Below, in pieces: positions 8,336 to 18,600 of a stretch of 64,000 nucleotides of DNA; within the stretch, counting starts at the first letter, position 1, and every line of letters begins with the position of its first letter. The stretch is from DAOLOF01 sp964463605 (GTDB lineage Bacteria; Patescibacteriota; Microgenomatia; UBA1400; PJMF01): assembly GCA_964463605.1 (NCBI GenBank), contig CAYXBZ010000001.1, positions 7,842-71,841 on the forward strand. The letters run 5' to 3'. Position numbers and translations under genes: made by a program. Below the pieces are notes generated by a model that saw only the letters and a program-made list of their open reading frames with translations, was not told where the DNA came from and ran no database searches.

Positions 8336-10246
8336 ATGTCTGTTTTTAGACTGCAATTCAAGCTGTCATTGCATAACAACACTCGCCCCAATTTTTGGCT
8401 ATGGGGAGCAGGATTTGGACTTCTTTTTTCAAGCATCTTTTTCTTGTTGATTTTTTCAAACTACTATAAGAATCGATATTATCAGGGAATTGTTGTGGGA
8501 AATGTTGACTTAGGTGGACTTACCACCCAAGAAGCAGCAGCTACTCTTTCTCAATATAAGCAGCCACTACCCAATGACACAAAGCTAATTATTCAAGCTT
8601 TCGACATCAACCAACAACCCCACCAAGCAACACTAAATCTTCATGAGATCGTGGATGAACTGATGATCGAAGAAATACTCGAGACAGCTTTCCAAGTAGG
8701 TCGCGACGGTAATTTTTTTGAAAGATCTTACAAGATCATCGATTTACTCAACAATCAAGAGAGCTTCATTCTTAATTATCGTCTTAATGAAGGTCTGCTA
8801 AAAAAACAGCTCCAACAACTTGCTCAAGAAATAAATTATTCTGGAAAATCTCCTAGCCTTCAGCTAACAATAAGCAACAACCCTCAGTCAATCCAGCTTG
8901 ATCCGGGAGAAGATGGACTTGAACTTCTGCAAGACGAATCATTTCAAAAAATCTTATCTACGCTGGAGCCCTACACCACCCTACCTCCAAACAAAACAGT
9001 CTCAACTCAAATTGTAGTCGACGCCACAACCTTTCCCATCATCCAAAAACTCAGTGAAGATCAAGCAGAAAAAGCCCAACAAAGAGCTCTGGCTTACGTG
9101 GGAAGGAGTGTCGTTTTTGAACCGACACCAACATCCAGTCTAAAAAATGAGCTTGTTTTGCTAGCAAACACCAAGCAAATTCTTGGCGATCAAGAGCTGG
9201 TTGCTTTCGTAAATCCCACTGAAGGCTATTATCTTGATCTTATCGAAGAGACAATCTCAACTTGGGCTGAAGAAATCAACCAACCGCCAGTCAATGCCGA
9301 GTTTGAGTACGATCAAGACAATCTTAAGGCCACCGTTTTTAAACCAGATGAACCAGGGTTGGAGCTTGATGAAGAAGCGATCAGAGACAGCTTGCTAACT
9401 CACATGAAAAAAATTGAGCCTACTTCAGATTTGGCCATGATCTCAGAAGAAGATGCTGACCCAACCAAGCAACTTGACCTGGTAATTCACCAAACAAAAC
9501 CTGAATTTACTTTAGCAAAAACAAATGATTTGGGTATCAAAGAGCTGATTGGCTTCGGAGAAAGTTTTTATCGAGGTTCCATTCCCACTCGTCTTCATAA
9601 TGTAAATGTGGCAAGCGAAAAATTAAGCATGACCCTCATTCCTCCCGGAGAAGAGTTTTCCTTCAATCAAGCTGTTGGAAAAGTGGATGGATCTACCGGC
9701 TTTCAACAAGCTTACGTAATTCGCAGCGGACAAACACTCATGGAGTTTGGAGGCGGTGTTTGTCAAGTCAGTACCACCATGTTCAGAGCCATGCTTGATG
9801 CTGGAGTAAATATCACCAAACGACTGCCACATAGCTATCGAGTAAGTTATTACGAAATTGACAATCAACCCGGCTTTGATGCCACAGTCTACTCAGGAGA
9901 AGTTGACTTACGTTTTATCAATGACACTCCCGGCTACTTGTTAATTGTCGCCAACGCCTATCCCACTCAGGCATACATGACTGTACACATATATGGTACA
10001 AATGATGGACGTCAGAGTGAAATAGGAGGCTACCGCCAGTGGGACTTTGCATCACCCCCTCCTCCAGAAGACGTTCATGACCCAAGTCTGGCGCCAGGCG
10101 AAAGAAAACAGGTTGAAAACGCCATTCCTGGTTTAAAGACCAGCTTTGATTGGACGGTTTACGATAAGGACGGCAATCTTCTTCACGAAAAAACATTCTT
10201 CTCCCACTACCGCGCTTGGGGAGCAAAGTACTTGGTAGGAATTTAG
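8336..10246 (+). CDS. VanW family protein with peptidoglycan-binding-like repeats
   Basis: 636 residues. N-terminal cytoplasmic stub and one membrane span (about 20-42, LWGAGFGLLFSSIFFLLIF) followed by external beta-alpha domains starting at GIVVGNVDLGGLTTQEA, which resemble the PG_binding_4 domain, and a VanW domain at about 410-560 with its hallmark FGGGVCQVSTT and the preceding PPGEEFSFNQAVG. The family occurs in vancomycin-resistance clusters and widely in CPR and Gram-positives, where it is thought to act at the wall; the biochemical role is unsettled. A -10-like TATACT (8321-8326) ends 9 bases before the ATG, implying a very short leader. Divergent from the solute-binding protein. Confidence 0.9.
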   Translation: MSVFRLQFKLSLHNNTRPNFWLWGAGFGLLFSSIFFLLIFSNYYKNRYYQGIVVGNVDLGGLTTQEAAATLSQYKQPLPNDTKLIIQAFDINQQPHQATLNLHEIVDELMIEEILETAFQVGRDGNFFERSYKIIDLLNNQESFILNYRLNEGLLKKQLQQLAQEINYSGKSPSLQLTISNNPQSIQLDPGEDGLELLQDESFQKILSTLEPYTTLPPNKTVSTQIVVDATTFPIIQKLSEDQAEKAQQRALAYVGRSVVFEPTPTSSLKNELVLLANTKQILGDQELVAFVNPTEGYYLDLIEETISTWAEEINQPPVNAEFEYDQDNLKATVFKPDEPGLELDEEAIRDSLLTHMKKIEPTSDLAMISEEDADPTKQLDLVIHQTKPEFTLAKTNDLGIKELIGFGESFYRGSIPTRLHNVNVASEKLSMTLIPPGEEFSFNQAVGKVDGSTGFQQAYVIRSGQTLMEFGGGVCQVSTTMFRAMLDAGVNITKRLPHSYRVSYYEIDNQPGFDATVYSGEVDLRFINDTPGYLLIVANAYPTQAYMTVHIYGTNDGRQSEIGGYRQWDFASPPPPEDVHDPSLAPGERKQVENAIPGLKTSFDWTVYDKDGNLLHEKTFFSHYRAWGAKYLVGI

Positions 10247-10295
10247 GGAAGTCACATCAATAAAACCACCGAGCCTCGCTAGAAAATATCCATAA

Positions 10296-10913
10296 TTAAC
10301 CAAAGGATCTCGTTGCAAGCTCAGTCAAGAAGTTTTTAATGTCCTGATCGCTTATTGATTCTCCAACATACTCGACTTCCTCAGAATAATCGATGTCATC
10401 ATAGTAAGTGAGTTGTTGAAAAAATAACTTCTCGTTGAAGAGTCCTTTGTACATCTGTTTGGCAGCCGCGACAACATCTTGTGTTGTTAGATGATTTTTT
10501 AGCAGAAAGTACAAATCAGCATAATCTTTCCACTTGGCTCTTTTACCCAAGGTAAAAGCCTTCATAGCCGCCGATACTTCAAGTGATGGCGTGTCAATTA
10601 TGTCGCCGATAGCCTCTTTTGCTTGAACTTGATATGGATAGTGCAAAAAGGTGAGCTTAACCTCATTTGTTAATAAGTGAAGTTGATCTGCCTCCTCATA
10701 TATTAATTCGGGATAATAATCTTTGGCGAGGATGGTCTTGCTAATTTTGGGTTTATTTAGCTCAGCTTCAGTGAATAAATCAAAGTCAACAGATCTTCTA
10801 TGACCAATCTTGAGCGCAATCGCTGTTCCACCAGCTAAATAAAAATCATCTGCAAAGTCATGAATTAGGGGCAGAAGCTCCAGTTGCTTTTGATTAAGAA
10901 TGTCTTGGTGCAT
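10296..10913 (-). CDS. nucleotidyltransferase AbiEii-type toxin
   Basis: 205 residues with the AbiEii (DUF1814-like) nucleotidyltransferase pattern: FYLAGGTAIALKIGHRRSVDFDLF, i.e. GGTA plus R-S-x-D-x-D-L-F, and a later KWKDYADLYFLL stretch with the conserved K-x-x-D-Y-x-D-L. Family members are toxins of type IV toxin-antitoxin systems that modify tRNA or act in phage exclusion. It overlaps the upstream small gene by 20 bases, as expected for a translationally coupled pair. A second, diverged pair lies at 58584-59455. Confidence 0.85.
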   Translation of the reverse strand: MHQDILNQKQLELLPLIHDFADDFYLAGGTAIALKIGHRRSVDFDLFTEAELNKPKISKTILAKDYYPELIYEEADQLHLLTNEVKLTFLHYPYQVQAKEAIGDIIDTPSLEVSAAMKAFTLGKRAKWKDYADLYFLLKNHLTTQDVVAAAKQMYKGLFNEKLFFQQLTYYDDIDYSEEVEYVGESISDQDIKNFLTELATRSFG

Positions 10914-11178
10914 GGCGATTAAAATACAGATTAAAATAATTTTTAGTCAAAGCAGAGTAGTTTGTTCGTGCCTGGGATTGTTGCTTATTAAAAATTACTG
11001 CCACACGCTCAAGCCCTAAAATATCAATCAATTGCTTAACAGCCTCAAGTGAACCATAGTTGAGAATCGTCTCAACCACCACCTCTTCACTCACTGAGGA
11101 TAGCTTTGACTCAGCTACTCCCCAGAAGAGAGACTTGTTGTCCAAAACAAATTGATCTAACGGCGATAATGAACTCAT
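10894..11178 (-). CDS. small partner of the AbiEii-type protein (putative antitoxin)
   Basis: 94 residues, first gene of a two-gene operon with the AbiEii-like nucleotidyltransferase. It contains an aromatic-rich N-terminus (LDNKSLFWGVAES), a helical segment (SLEAVKQLIDILG) and a C-terminal tail of Asn/Tyr/Phe. It lacks the full winged-helix AbiEi antitoxin; size and position suggest a short antitoxin or DUF6922-like protein. The function is inferred from context only. Confidence 0.65.
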   Translation of the reverse strand: MSSLSPLDQFVLDNKSLFWGVAESKLSSVSEEVVVETILNYGSLEAVKQLIDILGLERVAVIFNKQQSQARTNYSALTKNYFNLYFNRHAPRHS

Positions 11179-11345
11179 GGCTTAGATAGTTTTTATTAAA
11201 TATTAATTAATTTTACAGAAGAGCTGCTCGAGTAAAAAAATGAATCATCTGGGATTATTGTATCAATTTTGCAACCACTTTTCACGAGAGTTCAGTTGGT
11301 TGTGGCAAATTATTTGAGATAGCAAAGATTAGAAAATAGCTTGTT

Positions 11346-13145
11346 CTACTTTTTATGCTCAACATTAAAGAAGGAAAACCCATTTTGCGGAATTCTCAAA
11401 TAACCCGGCGCTCTTAAGTTGAAGATCTCCTTAAACTCGCTACCGCTCATCTTGATCTCTCCGCGATTGGTGTTAAATTTAACTTGAGTAGTTTGCCCCT
11501 TGTTGCTATGGCTGGCCGAAACTGAACTGATGCTGGTCACCGCCCCACCAGATTTGTTAGCTCGATCTCTCATCTCATCCAACGAATAGGGGTTGCCTCC
11601 GCTGCCACCAACATTGCACTCATTTATTGTTACCGGCTGAATTCGATCGGTATCAGCTCCACTGGGATTTTGGCGAACGATATAGGCATTAAGAATGTCT
11701 GCCATTTCTTTTTCTGAAATCCAGGGGTGAGATCTGCCACAGTTGGCACCATCGTCACGATAGCCGGAACGATACCAGGCTCGATAGAACCAGGGGCTTT
11801 CCCCGATCTGATCCCAAGCAATAGTGGTCCAGTTACTAGGATCGTAATCTCCCTTTAAATCCCAACCTCTGGTGTTAGTGTAACCTCCGTGCAGCGAAGC
11901 ATACTGGGTAGAAACAGGATTGCCGCCGTCATCAACCAAGACCCAATTTTTGGTTTCTTTAACCGCCTTCTCCCAATCACCTCCCTTGGGGCTGTCGCGA
12001 AAAACCTGACAGGCTTCGGTGGCACAAATTGAGCTACTACCATTGTTGGTACGACGCACAGCATAAGTGCGAGCCGCAATCGCCTGAGCTTTGAGGGCAT
12101 TAATATGCCAAGAAGAAGGCATTTCGTAAATTCCCATTAGATATCTGCTTTCAAAAGCGATGGTGCCTGTGCCATCCACAGTAATATTATCCATAACCGA
12201 ATAATTTTTTTCTAATCGAGCATTTGGATAATAGGCTTTTAAGATTTCCTCAACGCTTTGGCCGTCATCGGCTCTTGCCTTGGCCCCGTATTGACTCATG
12301 CCGTTGCGATGAGTGTAGGCACCAAAACTAAAAATAGCAAAGCTGTTACTGGGGGCTTGCGCCTTGAATCCGATCGAGGCATTAAAGTCTCCCACCAAAG
12401 CCACATCACCCACGCTGGTGCGCGCCGCACCAGTACGACTGGCAATAATTGCCTGTTGTCTGGCAGAAAGCTCTGCAATTTGAGTGCCCAAGGCCTGTTG
12501 ATACTCCTTGGCTCCAGCAATTTCCTTCTCAAAGAATGTTTTTTGCTCATCTAGCTGCTGTTGTAGATTAGCCAGTTGAATCTTTCTCTCCTCTAGAGCA
12601 GCCTTATCCTCCTCCAGCTGAAAAATATCTTGGGCAATAGATGTAATCAAGTTAGTATCTTGATCTTGCACTTTGCTGTTGTAGGTGAGATCTTTAGTGA
12701 TGTTGGTGACGTTGTTGTTAGCAAACAAAACCATAATTGGGCTAAAGGTGCGCATTCTTTTGTAGTGGATGGCGACGCGCTCATTCATTATCGCATGCTG
12801 AAGAGCCAGTGAGTCTTCACGCTCGTTGATATTTTCAGCGATTTCCTCACTTTGTGCTTGCGCCTGAGTGATACCAGCCTGCGCATGATTAATGCGACTA
12901 CTTAAATCTTGCACACTACGCTCGAGATTGCCAGTAGCATCCTCGCTCATTTTTTTTAGCTTTTCCAGTTCGTCAATCTCTTTTTGAAGCTCAACAACAG
13001 GGTCTGCGGCGTGGGAAGTTTGGGGATGAATTCTATTTACAAAAAATAAGGCAGCCAGCACCAAACAAATAGAGGTATAAATTAGTCCTAGCCTAATTTT
13101 TTGAGAATGTATATTGATCACTTTAATCATTGTATTTTCCATCAT
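11346..13145 (-). CDS. SpoIID/LytB domain protein with N-terminal coiled coil
   Basis: 599 residues. An N-terminal membrane segment or signal (LIYTSICLVLAALFFVN) leads into a long coiled coil (about 50-245, rich in EKLKKM/LQQQLDEQ heptads) like those of EnvC/PcsB-type wall-hydrolase regulators, then a SpoIID/LytB domain (about 265-520) with GMSQYGA, ALKAQAIAARTYA and the catalytic-type glutamate in IYEMPSSW. SpoIID is a lytic transglycosylase acting on denuded glycan strands; here it probably remodels the wall. The ATG at 13130 (MIKVIN) is an alternative start, since a TAGAAT element overlaps the first one. Confidence 0.88.
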   Translation of the reverse strand: MMENTMIKVINIHSQKIRLGLIYTSICLVLAALFFVNRIHPQTSHAADPVVELQKEIDELEKLKKMSEDATGNLERSVQDLSSRINHAQAGITQAQAQSEEIAENINEREDSLALQHAIMNERVAIHYKRMRTFSPIMVLFANNNVTNITKDLTYNSKVQDQDTNLITSIAQDIFQLEEDKAALEERKIQLANLQQQLDEQKTFFEKEIAGAKEYQQALGTQIAELSARQQAIIASRTGAARTSVGDVALVGDFNASIGFKAQAPSNSFAIFSFGAYTHRNGMSQYGAKARADDGQSVEEILKAYYPNARLEKNYSVMDNITVDGTGTIAFESRYLMGIYEMPSSWHINALKAQAIAARTYAVRRTNNGSSSICATEACQVFRDSPKGGDWEKAVKETKNWVLVDDGGNPVSTQYASLHGGYTNTRGWDLKGDYDPSNWTTIAWDQIGESPWFYRAWYRSGYRDDGANCGRSHPWISEKEMADILNAYIVRQNPSGADTDRIQPVTINECNVGGSGGNPYSLDEMRDRANKSGGAVTSISSVSASHSNKGQTTQVKFNTNRGEIKMSGSEFKEIFNLRAPGYLRIPQNGFSFFNVEHKK

Positions 13146-13297
13146 TCTATCAAAGTTTTAAATAATTAATTGATTTATTATCCCAATTCATGCAACTTAA
13201 TGGTTGTACAAACTTTTAGGTCAAGCTTTTGAAAAAAAACACAAACACACCGATTGGTAAAGAAAAGCACGGTGTAGTTCTGATAAAATAGCAGTGT

Positions 13298-13303
13298 TAC
13301 AAT
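13298..13303 (+). promoter_or_regulatory. -10 element, leaderless-type
   Basis: TACAAT ends exactly 6 bases before the GTG at 13310, so a transcript starting at the normal distance would begin at or next to the start codon. The -35 region is weak. Confidence 0.45.
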
Positions 13304-13309
13304 ACTGGT

Positions 13310-14155
13310 GTGATGAAAAAAATACTAATATTACTCATTGCCACAATTGCCTTAAGTCTCCTGGCTGCTGAAGTGAGTGCTAACACTCCCACTTGTTTAA
13401 TAAGTCCTACAGTTAGCGGATCAGCTGTAAACATCAGAATTGAGTGTTCTCAAGATGGCAGCTATTTATTGGGCGTTAACTCTCCCACTGGTGAAACCAT
13501 TATTTATGACACCTTTCCCTATTTAACTGGAATCCCATACTATCGAAATTTCTCTGCAAGCTCAGTTGGAACGCATAGAATAGTGGTTTTTAAAATGGGG
13601 TGGACTGACGCAATAGCGGAAAGCAGTTTTGAGATTGAGTCAGTATCATCAACGACACTAAATTGTGGAGACGCAGCTCAAGAAAATGATGACAGGTGTC
13701 CTGCAAGTGACTGTCCTGCAACCGAATGTCCCGGGGGAAGCTGGTATTGTCTTAAAAACGCCACAGAATGTCCTGAACCCGATATGCCACCACCCAGAGG
13801 AGAATCTTGGAAGTTATGCCATCAGCTTCAAGAAGGCGATGCGAGAGGTAATTGTTTGAGCTGTCTCAGTTCGCAGGGCATCTGGACCGCCGTTGGCTGT
13901 ATTCCCACCAACCCAGTCAACATGATTCAAGTTTTAATCAGAATCGGCCTAATGATTGGAGGTGGTGTTGCTCTTTTAATTATTTTAGCTGGATCTTTTG
14001 TGCTCAGCACCTCTCAGGGTGATCCTAAAAAAACCAGCGAGGCCAAAGAGATGATCACCTCGGCACTTATTGGGTTGGTTTTCATTATTTTTTCAGTGTC
14101 AATTTTACAATTAATTGGAGTACAAATATTGCAAATTCCTGGATTTGGGCAGTAA
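13310..14155 (+). CDS. secreted Cys-rich protein with VirB2/TrbC-like C-terminus
   Basis: 281 residues. Signal peptide (ILILLIATIALSLLAAEVSA), an external domain containing a beta-sandwich-like part and then a Cys-rich stretch (CGDAAQENDDRCPASDCP onward, about 12 cysteines), and a C-terminal pair of membrane helices (about 205-230 and 245-272) separated by GDPKKTSEAKEMITSALIGL, the inter-helix signature shared by the TrbC/VirB2 pilin-like proteins at 54847-58381. First gene of the secretion locus; the next gene starts 14 bases after its stop. GTG at 13310 or ATG at 13313 could start it. Confidence 0.75.
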   Translation: MMKKILILLIATIALSLLAAEVSANTPTCLISPTVSGSAVNIRIECSQDGSYLLGVNSPTGETIIYDTFPYLTGIPYYRNFSASSVGTHRIVVFKMGWTDAIAESSFEIESVSSTTLNCGDAAQENDDRCPASDCPATECPGGSWYCLKNATECPEPDMPPPRGESWKLCHQLQEGDARGNCLSCLSSQGIWTAVGCIPTNPVNMIQVLIRIGLMIGGGVALLIILAGSFVLSTSQGDPKKTSEAKEMITSALIGLVFIIFSVSILQLIGVQILQIPGFGQ

Positions 14156-14168
14156 GTACCTCTTGCTT

Positions 14169-14882
14169 ATGAAATACATAAAAAAAACACTCTTATTCAC
14201 ATCGTTTTTAGTATTCCTTTTACTATCCAGTTTTTTCACTCAAAGGGTTTGGGCGGCGGACTTATGTTGTCCAAACGGATACACCGATGATCGCTTCAGT
14301 TGCCCTCTCTCAGCAAACAGAGACTATCAATGTTGTAGGCGAGAAGGTTGGATGAGATACGACGTCGTTGACAAGCTTCCATGCGACACCATGACTTCCG
14401 TACCCCTCTGCTGTCCACACGGTTATAGCAATGATCGCACGGAGTGTCCCTACTCTGTCGACCGAAACTATCAATGTTGCAATAGATTGGGTTTTTGGAA
14501 CTACAGCGTTGTAGATAAAATTCCTTGCCATGTCGCAGAAACGTCAGTGATCATATACGAACTCTCAGAAAACAACCTAAAGCAGGTTAATCCCCTCAGT
14601 TTTTTTGGGGGCAACAACGAGCTGCACACCGATGGCAAACTTAACGTTGCCGGTCTCATCAATCGCACCCTCTCCTTTATTTTCCCTCTGGCTGGTCTCG
14701 CCCTTTTTCTAATGTTAGTCTGGGGAGGTTTTGAGATGCTCACGGGAACAGCTAGTAAAAAGAATCTCGATGCAGGCAAAGAACGAGTGACAGCAGCGAT
14801 CATTGGCTTTTTGTTACTGTTTATCTCTTACTGGATCGTGCAGATAGTGGAATATGTCACCGGAGTAGGTATTTTAGGCTAA
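14169..14882 (+). CDS. VirB2/TrbC-like membrane protein with two Cys-rich repeats
   Basis: 237 residues from the ATG at 14169. Signal peptide ending near VWA (residue 29), then two tandem copies of a 41-residue module at 32-72 and 80-120. Each copy has six cysteines in the same order (CC..C..CC..C) with shared words: CCP-GY--DR, Y-CC and VVDK-PC. The C-terminus carries two membrane helices flanking SKKNLDAGKERVTAAIIGF, as in VirB2/TrbC-like pilins. This could be an adhesive or tip variant of the pilin fold; the repeat module is not one I recognise. Same operon as its neighbours. Confidence 0.75.
   Translation: MKYIKKTLLFTSFLVFLLLSSFFTQRVWAADLCCPNGYTDDRFSCPLSANRDYQCCRREGWMRYDVVDKLPCDTMTSVPLCCPHGYSNDRTECPYSVDRNYQCCNRLGFWNYSVVDKIPCHVAETSVIIYELSENNLKQVNPLSFFGGNNELHTDGKLNVAGLINRTLSFIFPLAGLALFLMLVWGGFEMLTGTASKKNLDAGKERVTAAIIGFLLLFISYWIVQIVEYVTGVGILG
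14262..14528 (+). repeat. tandem 48-residue-period Cys-rich coding repeat
   Basis: Codes residues 32-72 and 80-120 of the preceding VirB2-like protein. Two copies, period 144 bases, each with six cysteines. Confidence 0.8.
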
Positions 14883-14942
14883 GGCACACTCATATCAGTT
14901 GACGTTATAGTTAGCCAATCTGCAGATCTGTCACAAAACTTC

Positions 14943-17900
14943 ATGAACTCACTTGGAATAAACCACCAGCCCAACATTCAAAAAAGAAACCTGCAACCTA
15001 ACAAAGCAGCTTTCATACTCGCCATATCTATTGTCGCCCTTCTTTTAGCAACAGTATTTGCCAACAACGCCTCTGCCAATACCATTGAGCCCTGGGGTTC
15101 TCACGTCGTTTGTCACGGAAACGATGTCGCCTTTGGCAAGATTAAAGAAGCTTATGGGGGTGATAATTGGTATCCAGTCACCGTCTTGATCCCCATCGTA
15201 AACGGAAATCAAGAGGATATTGACAGAATTAATACCGTTTTAGAGTTAGCGCATCAATATAAAATTTATCCCATCCTGAGAATAGCGTCGGCTAACGTGG
15301 GTCGAAGCTGGAGAAAAATCAATCCCGAAAGAGCGGCTTCTGTTCTCAATCAGCTCAATCAGCTTTCTTTTCCAGATAAATTAATGGTCATTTATGGCAA
15401 CGAGGTAAATATGAACATCGAGTGGGGGGGCTCAGCAAACCCCACTGAATACAAAAACAGCTTCAACTCGTTTGTAAATATTCTTGATACAAGTAGATAT
15501 ACTCCCATAAAAGCTCCCATTAATCTTTCTCTTCCTACTGAGGGCCATGGCTATGGAGGCCAAAATTTTTATGAAGGCATGGGTGGTGGTCTCAATACCG
15601 TTGGCCTAGACTCTCACTCCTACGATGTTTATAACCACAATCAAGGCGTACAATTTCCGGGAAATGCTTCAGGGTTGTGCGGAGAAATGGTGGGCACCCC
15701 CCTAGATATCGATGGAACACTTAATGTTGACAGGTGCTTGCACACCGGACTTAACTACCAACTTAGACCATTTATTGCCAGTGAGTTTGGTCTGGGCCCA
15801 GCCATGGAAATGTCGCTCAGAAAAAGCTATTTGGAAAATATTTTCAGTCAAAATTTAAGCGGCTATAGAGATCTAGATATCATTACTCCTCTTCTCCTCG
15901 ATGATTTGCGAGGAGAGCAATATCCCGAAATTCCAGTTTTTACTGCCAACAATACCGTTACATATATTGATTGCACTATTTTGGGCAACTGCGGAGGAGT
16001 TGAGGCGTGCGGCGGTGGATTGAGTGCTCCTCCAACAGCCCCCGGAGCACAAAAGTCTTTGAATGACTATCTAACGATTCCCCTAATTCTTCAACCACAA
16101 CGTTATGCCCCAGGACTAGAAAACAAGGTGGGTGAGTTACTTTACAACATGGTAGTTGATCAAGGTTACGAAGTCAGCTGCGCCAGCCCTGATCTTTATG
16201 TTACCCCCGAAGCAGTAGGAAAATTAATGGACTACTTCTCGGATGAGAAAAACACGCGCTGGCCTCACGATTTGCTGTACTTGTCTGGAACAGGCAACCA
16301 CAAGCTTGACATGACTGAAGCAAACATCCCCATGTATCGTGGTTCAGAAGCTTCAGACCTAACAAGAAAAACCAGCTCATATGAAGGCTACTTTGGAGTA
16401 ATAAGCCAAGAAGAAGCTTTCACCGAATATACATCTGAATATCCAGAGGTTAAAGCCGGCGTCATCAACAACCTACTAACTCCTGCTCAACAATGCTTGG
16501 TCAAGATGGACAACATGAGAGCTGCCAGAGATTTGTGTGAAAAACTCGAAGATCCCGAGCTTTGCGCCCTTCATGAACCAATCGCTGACACCAACTACTA
16601 TCTTTACAGCACACCTCTTCAGGAATCACAAGGCGAACAAAGTTTGCTTAATCAAATTGAGAGTTGGATGAACAGCGATGCTGCCATTGGCTGCGAGGAG
16701 TTATCGGGCAATCATAAGTCCAGCTACCCCATGAGTTACTCCGACTTTGAGCAAGTAAAAGAGGCTCTCAAACAAACGCCAATTGACCTAGATAAAGTCT
16801 ATCGGTATGCGTTTGTCATAGTCTCGCCTCAGCAAAATCCAGATGAAACATGCGATGGCAAGGAGGATTATTTTTGGTATCTTAACAACCACCAATTCCC
16901 AGGAAGTGCAATCTTGTGCCCTCCGGGAAACTACATCAACAGACCCAAAAGAGTCCCTCTATTTATAGCTATAAAAATTCCTACTATTGCCACTAATGAA
17001 ATTAGATCGTTGTCGCTGAAAAACTCAGCGTCTCTCACAGCTGACACCCTAACCACCCCTGATGTTCAAAAAGAAGGAAAAAGAAATAAAGACTTTTTTT
17101 TCAATGCCAACAACAAAGATAGCTCGCTCCCTGATCAAAGAGAGAGTTTTTTAGACAATATTATGAATATTAAAAACACCATTTGGGATAATGGTACTGA
17201 AGAAGAAAAGCTCGGGTTGATAATCAATTGTGAGGGTATGCCTCAGTGTCAAGGCGCGCATGACAGCGCCGTACTTCGTCTTGCACTCGTTCACTTGGTT
17301 AACGGCAGCAATATGACGTGTAAGGCACCTGACTTTTCTACCAGCAATGACCCGATGGAGATTGTTTATGATCGAGACAACCCCCTACCACACGGCTCTG
17401 TTGAGCAAGCCAGAACCATTGGCACAAGGGCCTTGGTAACTCAAGATGCTTCGAGAAAGTTTTTCGAGATGTACTTTAATGTTGAGGAAGACTCGGTTGG
17501 CGATCATCGCTGGGACTGGCGGCTTGAGCTTGATAGAAGCAAGGCGAGCGCAATTGCGGGAGGGAGTGGCGACAGCGTCATCTCCGAAAGCGTTTTGGTT
17601 CATATCGTGGCCCCACTAGGCACCGAGCTAAGCTACATCGAAAGTAGGTTGGCCAGCTTTTTCACCAGAGATCAGCTAGAAACCATGATTGAAGAGAATA
17701 CTCTGGTAGACACCGAGAATGCAACTGGGGGAATAGCAAGATATTTTGGATTTTCAAACATCAAGTTTGGGTTTGATGACAGCGTTGGAGTTGAGCACTA
17801 CCCCCACGTTGATTGTCCATATAATGTGAATCCCTATACCATGCTGCCCGATCCGGCCTATGGCCGGTCAGATTGCACTACCGCCGGAGTCAAACTATCA

Positions 17901-18415
17901 GACAACAACGTGGGGCTGTTTATCAAAGGGGCCAAACTGGGGTGGTTCATCCGCCAGCTACAACTTTCTGTTACTCAGATGACATCCATGAATGACGCAT
18001 ATAACTACTTTGCCTCATGCGAAAGAATCGAGGATCTGTTTTTAGGGAGATGTGGGGGAAGTCGCGATCAATATGGTCCTCCCGACGGACTGCCCTGGGC
18101 CGGCAGAGATCTTGGCCCTGATTGGAGAGCTGATGGAAAATGCATTCCCATCACTGATGAGAGTTCAAATGCCGATAGCCCATGCAACGTTAACAATTTA
18201 AAAACTAAACTTGCTGAGTACATTCAGAGAACTAATAGCTCCCCAATTAGCGACGACGAACTAACCTTAAGAGCAACTCAGGCTTCAATCATTTGTAATG
18301 CTGAGAGCGGAGGAAGACCGTCAGCAATGAATGACAGTTGCATTAAAGACATTTGTGGTGTTGGAGAAACACCATTCACTCACAACTGCGTAACCCGCAA
18401 AACAGTTGATTTTAG
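14943..18415 (+). CDS. large secreted glycosidase-like / transglycosylase-like protein, cut by assembly gap
   Basis: About 1157 residues visible. Signal or anchor segment (FILAISIVALLLATVFA), then a domain resembling a TIM-barrel glycoside hydrolase: VTVLIPIVNG, YPILRIAS, LMVIYGNEVNMNIEW (a plausible catalytic Glu in GNEVN) and PFIASEFGLGP (a second Glu in ASEFG). A long middle region with many cysteines follows. Near the end QASIICNAESGGRPSAMNDSC has the ES-G-G motif of lytic transglycosylases/lysozyme-like domains (VirB1-like), cut by the N-run. The frame reopens after the gap and ends at 18542, but the real gap length is unknown. Probably the wall-opening enzyme of the secretion system. 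Confidence 0.75.
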
Positions 18416-18515
18416 NNNNNNNNNNNNNNNNNNNNNNNNNNNNNNNNNNNNNNNNNNNNNNNNNNNNNNNNNNNNNNNNNNNNNNNNNNNNNNNNNNNNN
18501 NNNNNNNNNNNNNNN
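18416..18515. other. assembly gap (100 N)
   Basis: Exactly 100 N, a conventional scaffold gap of unknown true length. It interrupts the transglycosylase-like domain of the gene before it; 27 bases after the gap still read open in one frame to a stop at 18542. Confidence 0.99.
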
Positions 18516-18600
18516 TGCAGCGATAATAGACAATGTCCGTAAGCCTCAAAACAATTTGATTGCTCAAATAGCGTCATAGAAATTCGGCGGTGCTTTTTTG

